Below the pieces are notes generated by a model, which saw only the letters and a list, made by a program, of their open reading frames with translations, ran no database searches and had not been told where the DNA came from. Of a stretch of DNA of 6,008 nt, positions 1 to 5,261 are shown piece after piece (position 1 is the stretch's first letter; each line of letters starts with the position of its first letter). Source of the DNA: CAZQWJ01 sp964597265 (GTDB lineage Bacteria > Patescibacteriota > 4484-211 > JAGQKX01); assembly GCA_964597265.1 (NCBI GenBank), contig CAZQWJ010000034.1, positions 1-6,008 on the forward strand, in the 5' to 3' direction. The translations under genes were made by a program, and so were the position numbers.

Positions 1-137
1 TCCGCGCCAATGTGCGCATCTTCCAAAAATAGCTCGTAAAAGTCGCCCATGCGAAAAAACAGCAACGCGTCAGGGTACTGCTTTTTGATCTGCATGTATT
101 GCTGCATCATGGGGGTGTTAAACGTAGGCTCAGACAT
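1..137 (-). CDS. mutS: DNA mismatch repair protein MutS, N-terminal fragment (cut by window edge)
   Basis: The minus strand encodes 45 residues from an ATG at 137-135 and runs off the left edge without a stop. The peptide begins MSEPTFNTPMMQQYMQIKK and continues with LLFFRMGDFYELFLEDA. This is the hallmark start of the MutS mismatch-binding domain I: the TPMMQQY segment, then F-R-M-G-D-F-Y-E-L-F, which lies just after the Phe-x-Glu-type mismatch-recognition region in the family consensus. MutS binds base mismatches and recruits MutL using a C-terminal ABC-type ATPase that lies outside this window. No Shine-Dalgarno sequence precedes the ATG. Instead a perfect TATAAT ends 6 nt upstream, so the transcript probably starts at or beside the ATG. 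The family assignment is very secure. Whether it is the canonical MutS rather than another MutS1-type paralogue cannot be fully settled from 45 residues, but the N-terminus is MutS1-like; MutS2 lacks this domain. Confidence 0.93.
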   Translation of the reverse strand, partial: MSEPTFNTPMMQQYMQIKKQYPDALLFFRMGDFYELFLEDAHIGA

Positions 138-143
138 GAGGGT

Positions 144-172
144 ATTATATAGCAATTTTGTCGTCACGTCAG
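144..172 (-). promoter_or_regulatory. mutS promoter, probably giving a leaderless mRNA
   Basis: Read on the minus strand, the -35 is CTGACG (172-167, 4 of 6 consensus bases), the spacer is 17 bp, and the -10 is a perfect TATAAT (149-144). Only 6 nt (143-138) separate the -10 from the mutS ATG at 137. Transcription normally starts about 7 nt after the -10, so the first transcribed base should fall at or next to the A of the start codon. Confidence 0.7.
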
Positions 173-196
173 AAGCCCGCAGGATCAATATCGCAC

Positions 197-286
197 GTCA
201 TTCCAGCGGAAGCTGGAATCCAGGCAGCGCACACTCTGGATCCCAGATCAAGCCTGCCCTATACTTGATACAGGGTCTGGGGTGAC
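197..286. repeat. REP/MITE-like palindromic repeat element in the mutS-methyltransferase intergenic region
   Basis: This ~90-bp stretch is built from nested inverted repeats. A hairpin ATTCCAGC-GGAA-GCTGGAAT (200-219) has an 8-bp stem and a GNRA-type loop. A second hairpin pairs ATCAAG (247-252) with CTTGAT (264-269). The outer ends GTCATTCCAG (197-206) and CTGGGGTGAC (277-286) pair over 10 positions with two G-T wobbles, so the whole unit can fold into a cloverleaf-like cruciform. The composition (GTCATTCC...CTGGAATCCAG...CTGGATCCCAG...) resembles dispersed intergenic palindromes known from several bacterial groups. That resemblance is from memory, and multi-copy status cannot be tested in one window. 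It contains no convincing coding sequence. Confidence 0.65.
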
Positions 287-326
287 ACGCCCCTCCTTTG
301 TACCCCTCGTGGCAAGGGCTAGTATG

Positions 327-354
327 ATGATAACAGGGACATGGAGTATATAAT
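327..354 (+). promoter_or_regulatory. Promoter of the THUMP methyltransferase gene
   Basis: A perfect TATAAT lies at 349-354, with a weak -35 ATGATA (327-332, 4 of 6) 16 bp upstream. The predicted start site near 361 leaves a leader of only about 6 nt before the ATG at 367, too short for a Shine-Dalgarno sequence, and none is visible. The -10 box is bracketed by a 6-bp inverted repeat, GGAGTA (343-348) and TACTCC (360-365). Confidence 0.6.
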
Positions 355-366
355 AATGCTACTCCT

Positions 367-1392
367 ATGGGAAATACAAAAACTTACCTATCCACTTTTA
401 TCACGGGATTTCAGGAACTCATACCTGAGGCTTTGGCAAAAAGCCTGGCGCCAAAACGCTGCAAAATCCAACACCTCCTTGACGGACTTATCGTCTACGA
501 GACCGATGCGGCGATCAAAGATATCATCGCGCTGCCCTTTTTCAACAATACCTTCCTGCACATGGCAGACTTCCCTCCTTCACATAATATCAAGCATATA
601 CTTGAGGAACTTGCCACAACGTATAATTTTCATGCTGGCTTGCGCGTAAAACTACCCCGCAGTGTCCGCTCGTTTCGCCTCGTCATCTCTGACGAAAACA
701 CCACCATCAACCCGTACCCTCAGCTCAAGCAAAGACTCGAAGGAAAGATTGCCAAAAGCCTTAGGCTTCGCATAGACCCCCAGCGACCTGACACGGAGTT
801 TTGGATCATCCTGCGCAGAGAAGGTCACGCGCTTCTCGGTATGCGTCTTACCAAACATTCCGACTACACTACCTCATTACCAAAAGGTGCGTTGCGCCCT
901 GAACTTGCATATCTCATTGCAGGTTTGGCGCCGGTATCAAAGAATGGTACCGTGCTTGACCCATTTGCAGGCAGTGGGTCAATCGCAGAAGCATGCGTGC
1001 GGCACGGGTGGCATACGGTCATCGCAAGCGATTTCAACCGAAGCATCGTGCAAAAGTTAAGACATAGGGTACGGAAGCTACGCGACATTGATACAATGCA
1101 GCAAGATGCGCTCGAATTACCAACTATCAAAGCAGGCTCCATTGATGCGATCATTACCAACCCACCATGGGGTAGCCACTTTGCAATTGTTGTCGCAATG
1201 TTTTATCCAAAGTTTTTTGCAGCCGCCCATCGTGTGCTCAAAACAGATGGACACCTCGTCATGCTTGTAGAAAATACCCCGGAGACCCGAAAAGTTCTGC
1301 AGCATATACAGGGATTTGCATGCAAGGAATCGTTCAATACCTTAGTCTCAGGAAAGAAAGCGCAGGTCGTACAAATGGTCAAAACTACCTAA
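367..1392 (+). CDS. THUMP-domain class I SAM-dependent RNA methyltransferase (Trm11/Trm14/TrmN-like, UPF0020 fold)
   Basis: This 341-residue protein probably transfers a methyl group from SAM to the N2 of a guanosine in tRNA (or rRNA). The N-terminal half (about residues 60-165) fits a THUMP RNA-binding domain, including the segment RIDPQRPDTEFWIILRREG with its P-D-x-E-F-W pattern. A linker with ALRPELA (175-181) precedes the Rossmann-fold catalytic domain. Motif I is LDPFAGSGS (197-205), an acidic motif II sits at D222, motif III is at D247, and the catalytic motif IV is NPPWG (265-269). N-P-P-Y/W is typical of N2-guanine and N6-adenine methyltransferases. The length and order match stand-alone THUMP-UPF0020 enzymes; it lacks the second methyltransferase domain of RlmKL fusions. 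I chose the start at 367 because a perfect -10 lies 12 nt upstream; an overlapping frame opening at 341 is a shadow. Its 3' end overlaps the convergent gene by 8 bp. The target nucleoside is unknown. DNA methylation is less likely given the THUMP domain. Confidence 0.85.
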   Translation: MGNTKTYLSTFITGFQELIPEALAKSLAPKRCKIQHLLDGLIVYETDAAIKDIIALPFFNNTFLHMADFPPSHNIKHILEELATTYNFHAGLRVKLPRSVRSFRLVISDENTTINPYPQLKQRLEGKIAKSLRLRIDPQRPDTEFWIILRREGHALLGMRLTKHSDYTTSLPKGALRPELAYLIAGLAPVSKNGTVLDPFAGSGSIAEACVRHGWHTVIASDFNRSIVQKLRHRVRKLRDIDTMQQDALELPTIKAGSIDAIITNPPWGSHFAIVVAMFYPKFFAAAHRVLKTDGHLVMLVENTPETRKVLQHIQGFACKESFNTLVSGKKAQVVQMVKTT

Positions 1393-2260
1393 CCACAACA
1401 AGACCGGCAGGGAGATTGGCTTTGGCCACGTTTTGTAGAGGATATGTGGTCAGAGGCTGCACATCAGGCATGACGGCGCTTTGCAATAATTCAAACGAGA
1501 GTACTGCGTCTTGCGCATCCTGCGGCATGACATCCAGCGAAACAAATACCCGTACATTTCCCGCGGCAGGATCAACGGCTGGTATATTTTCACCCACTGC
1601 AGTGGTTGCCTGCGCAGGATGAGAGAATGAGGTTATTGGCGTTGAGATACTTGCGTCTTCCACCCATGCTCGATAGATCCAGGGCCAAGTCACTTCGGGC
1701 AGTTGTAACAGTGGTTCTTCCCGATCGTCAACCGTGGTCAAAAATGAAACTGTACCATCCTCTGTCCAACGATACGCTCCCGAGATATCAGAAAGATCAA
1801 ACGTGTCAAATTGTAATGCGGCAATCCCCCGTTCGACCTGCCCTCGAGCGATAACAACCGGAGACATCGCGCCAGTAGGGACATGGGGCGTTTGAAGCGT
1901 AATCAATGCCTCGCGAGCGCGTTCTTGTATGTACGACGTCATCTGAAACTCTCTATTAGTACTCCCCACATCGGCCCCAAACTCTCCCACCAGAACATGT
2001 TCCACCGGACCAGTGCCATCCTCTGCCACAACCGCCAACCACACAGCATACCTGTTACCTTCGGTAAGTTGAGGCAAGGCATTGATAATGATGGAAACAG
2101 CAGATGGAGGTTGTGGAGTATTCTCCTGTGGTTGGTCGGTGTCAGTTGGACGCAACCAATATACTCCGGCGGCAATAACTGCCAAAAGAATCATCAGCCC
2201 GGCAAGAGGGATGAAAACGTTTGGCTTTTTTGTGGTGGTGGTACGTTGTCGCGTCGGCAT
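1385..2260 (-). CDS. Membrane-anchored protein with duplicated RskA-like (anti-sigma-K C-terminal-like) extracytoplasmic domain
   Basis: The protein has 291 residues. Residues 1-15 are basic and Thr-rich (TRQRTTTTKK), followed by one transmembrane helix (about 16-36), a Pro/Gln/Thr-rich linker (38-53), and a long exported region. That region appears to hold two copies of one module. Copy 1 starts at LPQLTEGNRYAVWLAV (62-77), continues through a G-x-F strand near 92-94 and ends with a beta-rich stretch to about 140. Copy 2 starts at LPEVTWPWIYRAWVED (187-202) with ISTPITSF. The L-P-x-x-x-x-Y-x-x-W signature followed by a short G/S-x-F strand resembles the extracytoplasmic RskA-type domain of anti-sigma-K factors. 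No zinc-finger or sigma-binding domain is present on the cytoplasmic side, so a true anti-sigma role is not supported. It follows the gspG-like gene by 16 nt but has its own TATAAT. Two cis-acting roles are possible: envelope support of the pilus system or an unrelated surface protein. Membrane topology is secure; the fold is a moderate inference. Confidence 0.7.
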   Translation of the reverse strand: MPTRQRTTTTKKPNVFIPLAGLMILLAVIAAGVYWLRPTDTDQPQENTPQPPSAVSIIINALPQLTEGNRYAVWLAVVAEDGTGPVEHVLVGEFGADVGSTNREFQMTSYIQERAREALITLQTPHVPTGAMSPVVIARGQVERGIAALQFDTFDLSDISGAYRWTEDGTVSFLTTVDDREEPLLQLPEVTWPWIYRAWVEDASISTPITSFSHPAQATTAVGENIPAVDPAAGNVRVFVSLDVMPQDAQDAVLSFELLQSAVMPDVQPLTTYPLQNVAKANLPAGLVVVR

Positions 2261-2268
2261 ATTTGTGT

Positions 2269-2274
2269 ATTATA
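2269..2274 (-). promoter_or_regulatory. -10 box of the RskA-like membrane protein gene (leaderless arrangement)
   Basis: A perfect minus-strand TATAAT (2274-2269) lies 2 nt after the stop codon of the upstream pilin-like gene and 8 nt before the ATG at 2260. No good -35 is visible at 16-19 bp spacing. The position predicts a start site at or one base from the ATG, and no Shine-Dalgarno sequence is present. Confidence 0.55.
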
Positions 2275-2276
2275 CC

Positions 2277-2885
2277 TTACGGGATACACACGGGCGACTC
2301 TGATTCTATTGCCTGCACAAAAAGCTGTACCTCTCCATTTAGGACCCTATCGCGATCAACACCATCATCAAGCATGCGTTGTTCAACGTGCGGTGGCACT
2401 CTATTATTGTCAGAATAATCACCCTGGATACCGATATACAGACCCGGATCAATACAAAAACCATTCCGTATTGCACCGTCCGGCCAGAAATTATAGTCAT
2501 ATTTGCCTCCCCAGGGAGTTCTCTTTTCCCACTGCTTAATGTAGGGTCCAAGCCAAAGCTCATCCAGCATGTCCTGCCAATTGTCCGGATGGTACGTTGG
2601 GATAAATAATTTTTGATTGCAATTCCACGCATCAGGACTGTTTTCTTTTGTTGGCAACCGTTGGTCAAACCCCGGGTCACATCCCCTGTCCACATCAGGA
2701 GGATAAAATCCCATATCCGCACGATACAAATCTGAGGCTTCTGAAATAAGCTTAGCGTAGGCAATGGCTTCCCCGATCTTGCCCTTGTCAATCGCGTTGC
2801 GCATAGAACGTATCACCAGTGTGGTGGTGGTGAGTGAGAGAAGAACGACCAGTAATATTTCGATAAGTGTAAATCCGCGTCGCAT
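2277..2885 (-). CDS. GspG-like type IV pilin/pseudopilin with type III signal peptide
   Basis: Starting at the ATG at 2885 gives 202 residues with the textbook prepilin N-terminus MRRG^FTLIEILLVVLL: a 4-residue basic leader, cleavage after Gly4, Glu at mature position 5, and a hydrophobic helix to about residue 26. A prepilin peptidase (PilD type) would process it before assembly into a filament. The mature part has the GspG pattern: a long N-terminal helix, Y-P-P-D (61-64), then GPYIKQWEKRTPWGGKYDYNF (113-133), which matches the family's GPYLKK...DPWGNPY segment. Four cysteines (69, 89, 144, 200) could form two disulfides outside the cell. The frame opens further upstream (to 2984), but that version would overlap the preceding gene by 95 nt and bury the leader. 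The 2885 start lies 4 nt after the preceding stop, suggesting translational coupling; no Shine-Dalgarno sequence is seen. It is longer than typical GspG (~140 residues), with a C-terminal extension. Confidence 0.85.
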   Translation of the reverse strand: MRRGFTLIEILLVVLLSLTTTTLVIRSMRNAIDKGKIGEAIAYAKLISEASDLYRADMGFYPPDVDRGCDPGFDQRLPTKENSPDAWNCNQKLFIPTYHPDNWQDMLDELWLGPYIKQWEKRTPWGGKYDYNFWPDGAIRNGFCIDPGLYIGIQGDYSDNNRVPPHVEQRMLDDGVDRDRVLNGEVQLFVQAIESESPVCIP

Positions 2886-2889
2886 CTGT

Positions 2890-4674
2890 TTAATCAACGA
2901 GTCGCCATGTGCCGTCTCGCATAGCCCACGAACTGCTTCCGCCCGCGCCAAACGTCGCATTGGCGAGACCTGCCTCATATACAATATTAACGTTATTATT
3001 CAGTTCAATGGTTCTACCGGATAGTTCTAATACTTCGGAAGAGTTGTTCAGATATATCTTGCCGTTTGGCGCATACAAAATACCCTCGGCAACATTATTG
3101 TTGTTCAGCTCAATGGCTGGTGGCGAATCACTTTCCAGCTCAGATACCACAAGCAGGTAACTATCTCCCTGCCCCGATCCACGAAGTTGATTGCTGTTGT
3201 TCAAATAGACCCGACCGGTTACGACAACCACGCCTCCATTACCGCCATACGAAGAGTCCAACCGCATGATGTTATTGTTATTGAGAACCAAATCTCCCTG
3301 TACCCACAACGTACCTGTTACTGTCAGTGTGCAGTTGTTGTTCAATGTCAGATTGCCGGTTATTTTGTGCGGACCAAGACTTGATGAACAGGTCGTGTAA
3401 TTACCCGAATGTGTGCCGCCTGCCTCTGCTTCTTGTTTCCAGTCCTCTATCTGTGCCTGAGATATTGGAAAATTAACAAGAGGCGGAGGGCTGCTGCCAG
3501 GATAATAGTTCGCTGCAGTAGCACCACTTATGCTCTGGTAATACGCGCTCCCGGCGATAGATACATTGTTGATTGTATGGGCGTGGAGATCTCCACCAAT
3601 TGAGACATTGTTGCTACCCAAAAACGACGTGGTTGTGCCTCCAGAAAATACGCGAAAATTAAGATCATGCGAAGAAATGGCAGTCCATGAACCAGAAGAC
3701 CAGTTTGATGCTCTTTTGGCACTACCGGAAGAATATCCCAGTCCAGTATCACCACCCCATTGGTAATAGTTGCTCGCATTATTATTGCCATCCAGGATAA
3801 GCCAATAGGTTTGTCCTGCATTAAGCGTTGGCTGTGATGATAGTTGGACACTCACCCATTGTAACGACGTGGTCACCCAGCTGGCGTTAAGCGTACCTTG
3901 CGCAAGCTGGGTTGTGGTGGGATTACCACCAGAATTAGTTACCAGCCGTACAGTGAGATTGGCCGGCGCTCCAACCTTGCGCAAGTATACGGCAATAGAA
4001 CCAACCGGACCAGTGGTGCTTGGAACAAAGCTTTGTGCAACATCCCGTATAGACGTGTTGTGCCCGAACTGATACGAACTGTTTTCTGTTTCATGGCTTG
4101 CCACGGGGGACGGGTTGATATTTGATGCAACCCACACATCACCAGAAATAGACGAGTTATTGTTCGCTGAAATAGTACCGTTAGAGTACACGCTGCCGGA
4201 GATGTGGTTATTGTTATTAAGGATAATCCCACCTTCTCCAGCCTGCATACCGTACAAAAACGTTACTACTGAACCCGAACGTAGCGCCTCAACCTGTATC
4301 GTCTGTTGCGCAATCGGATCCGTACTATCAGGAATATAGCCCGTTGCCACGATCCGCCTGGTATCGGCATTGATCGTCGTCACTGTTACATGAAACTCTC
4401 CGTTGCCCAATGCAGTACCCGTTTCTCCTGTATATGCGGCATTTTGATTAAGGCTCCAAATGGCTTTATCCACCCCTGCTTCTGCCAGCGCCAACACCTG
4501 TTCGTCTGTGATGACACGCGTTTCGGTATAAACAAACGTCCCAACTCGACGCCACAAAAAAGCCGCAAGTACAATAATTCCTGCCAAAATAACCGCCGAA
4601 ACAATAAGCACAGCTCCTCGCTCATTCTTCAGTACTCGACCATGGTTAGTTGTGGGTGCCGGTTGTGTACTCAT
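2890..4674 (-). CDS. Large PilX/GspK-position pilin-like protein: asparagine-ladder beta-helix with inserted choice-of-anchor-like domain
   Basis: The protein has 594 residues. The leader ends in NERG (17-20), followed by a hydrophobic helix (21-41, AVLIVSAVIL...). Position 5 after the Gly is Val, not Glu, as in PilX_N-type proteins and GspK. Residues 42-135 look like a PilX head (LAEAGVDKAIWSLN, 63-76; RIVATGYIP, 107-115). A beta-helix-like region then starts: ILNNNNHISGSVYSNG (151-166) and NNNSSISGDVWV (171-182). It is interrupted at about 197-345 by a domain starting at YQFGHNTSIRDVAQSF, with a central W-V-S-V-Q-L and Q-T-Y-W-L-I-L (288-294), resembling 'choice-of-anchor' jelly-roll modules. 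The ladder resumes at 350-378 and again at 440-565 (LNNNC, LNNNN, LNNSN, LNNNN, LNNSS, LNNNV), like bactofilin or DUF7305-type C-termini. The start is an ATGA overlap with the gspJ-like stop. A tip-located, surface-exposed role is inferred from operon position and the missing Glu5. Confidence 0.8.
   Translation of the reverse strand: MSTQPAPTTNHGRVLKNERGAVLIVSAVILAGIIVLAAFLWRRVGTFVYTETRVITDEQVLALAEAGVDKAIWSLNQNAAYTGETGTALGNGEFHVTVTTINADTRRIVATGYIPDSTDPIAQQTIQVEALRSGSVVTFLYGMQAGEGGIILNNNNHISGSVYSNGTISANNNSSISGDVWVASNINPSPVASHETENSSYQFGHNTSIRDVAQSFVPSTTGPVGSIAVYLRKVGAPANLTVRLVTNSGGNPTTTQLAQGTLNASWVTTSLQWVSVQLSSQPTLNAGQTYWLILDGNNNASNYYQWGGDTGLGYSSGSAKRASNWSSGSWTAISSHDLNFRVFSGGTTTSFLGSNNVSIGGDLHAHTINNVSIAGSAYYQSISGATAANYYPGSSPPPLVNFPISQAQIEDWKQEAEAGGTHSGNYTTCSSSLGPHKITGNLTLNNNCTLTVTGTLWVQGDLVLNNNNIMRLDSSYGGNGGVVVVTGRVYLNNSNQLRGSGQGDSYLLVVSELESDSPPAIELNNNNVAEGILYAPNGKIYLNNSSEVLELSGRTIELNNNVNIVYEAGLANATFGAGGSSSWAMRDGTWRLVD
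2980..3357 (-). repeat. C-terminal Asn-ladder repeats inside the large pilin-like gene
   Basis: Six copies of an imperfect motif hydrophobic-x-L-N-N-(N/S)-x occur at residues 444-448, 464-469, 491-495, 523-528, 542-546 and 558-562, spaced about 16-32 residues apart. At DNA level they show as recurring AAC/AAT runs (plus-strand GTTATTGTTATT-like tracts). Regularly spaced Asn-rich turns are typical of parallel beta-helices, where stacked Asn side chains form a ladder. The same motif appears twice more before the inserted domain (about 4129-4227). Confidence 0.7.
4129..4227 (-). repeat. N-terminal Asn-ladder repeats of the same gene
   Basis: Two ladder rungs lie here: ILNNNNHISGSVYSNG (residues 151-166) and ISANNNSSISGDVWV (168-182). 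Both follow the pattern Asn-run, then I-S-G-S/D-V, matching SNNVSIGGDL (354-363) after the inserted domain. This supports one beta-helix split by an insertion rather than two separate domains. Confidence 0.65.
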
Positions 4675-5258
4675 TGATTTCTCATATTAATACTCGTCGA
4701 ACGAGTAATGCTTTTCTCACCAAACACATTGCTCTTTTCTAAAGTATACGTAACTGTGACAACATGTGCATCTGCAGGAAACAGTGCGTCGTACTTAATC
4801 TCCAGTGCAACGATTTCTTCCGCGGCCAGACGGTCAAACGATGTTCGCGAACTTGCCGGATTGGCAATCAACCGCCACCGGAAATCAGTAGCTGAGGTAG
4901 TGCTTCGATAAAACACAAAATAATCATATACCCCTGCGATAGGTGCACCACTCCCATCAAGCGCTGGTACCCGCAGTACAATCTCCTCACTTCCCGACGT
5001 AAACGTATCAGCGCCATCAGTAATCGTGCCTTCTACCCCTTCGGCCAGACGCAGGTTGGTCAAGAGAAACCTGTTAAAGACATTCGCGCTTTCGATCACA
5101 CTGATCTCCAGGTTTTGGTTACGAAACAGCACAATCGTGCCACGATAGATCGACGCCAAAAACACCGACATGATGGCCAAGAGCATCATCACGAGCAGTA
5201 ACTCTATAAAGGTAAACCCTCCTCTTGATTGTGCAAAAAGACAGGATGTTTTTCTCAT
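4671..5258 (-). CDS. GspJ/PilW-like minor pilin (prepilin)
   Basis: The protein has 195 residues with a 14-residue leader ending SRGG, then FTFIELLLVMMLLAIM. Cleavage after Gly14 places Glu19 at mature position 5, and the hydrophobic helix runs to about residue 37. The body is a small pilin head. The segment EEIVLRVPALDGSGAPIAGV (91-110) followed by YDYFVFYRS (111-119) is the usual GspJ/PilW-style strand pair L-R-V-P-A-x-D...Y-D-x-x-V-F-Y. The C-terminus carries a V-T-V-T-Y-T-L strand (166-172). In type II secretion and type IV pilus systems such minor pilins prime filament assembly and sit at the tip with GspI and GspK. The ATG lies 3 nt after the stop of the gspI-like gene. A purine-rich GGAGGAG (5279-5273) lies 14 nt upstream, farther than usual but the only Shine-Dalgarno-like tract in the window. 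Its TGA stop overlaps the next ATG as ATGA, implying coupled translation. PilW versus GspJ cannot be separated. Confidence 0.87.
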   Translation of the reverse strand: MRKTSCLFAQSRGGFTFIELLLVMMLLAIMSVFLASIYRGTIVLFRNQNLEISVIESANVFNRFLLTNLRLAEGVEGTITDGADTFTSGSEEIVLRVPALDGSGAPIAGVYDYFVFYRSTTSATDFRWRLIANPASSRTSFDRLAAEEIVALEIKYDALFPADAHVVTVTYTLEKSNVFGEKSITRSTSINMRNQ

Positions 5259-5261
5259 TGG

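Noticed and set aside
49..285. Plus-strand open frame of 78 codons over the mutS start and the palindromic repeat
   Set aside because: It is antisense to a clear MutS N-terminus and then runs through the REP-like repeat; its product has no protein-like features.
341..649. Alternative plus-strand frame starting at 341
   Set aside because: It overlaps the methyltransferase in another frame, its ATG lies before the TATAAT box, and the product shows no domain.
1417..1434. Possible intrinsic terminator TGGC-TTTG-GCCA followed by ACGTTTT on the plus strand
   Set aside because: The stem has only 4 bp and the T-run is short and interrupted; too weak to call.
2886..2984. Upstream extension of the gspG-like gene (adds 33 residues)
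   Set aside because: It would overlap the preceding gene by 95 nt and place the prepilin cleavage motif after an atypical long leader; the ATG at 2885 gives a standard leader.
2980..4227. Asn-codon runs as a CRISPR or DNA-level tandem repeat
   Set aside because: Spacing is irregular, repeats are only about 9-12 nt of AAC/AAT codons in frame, and the conservation is at protein level inside a long gene.
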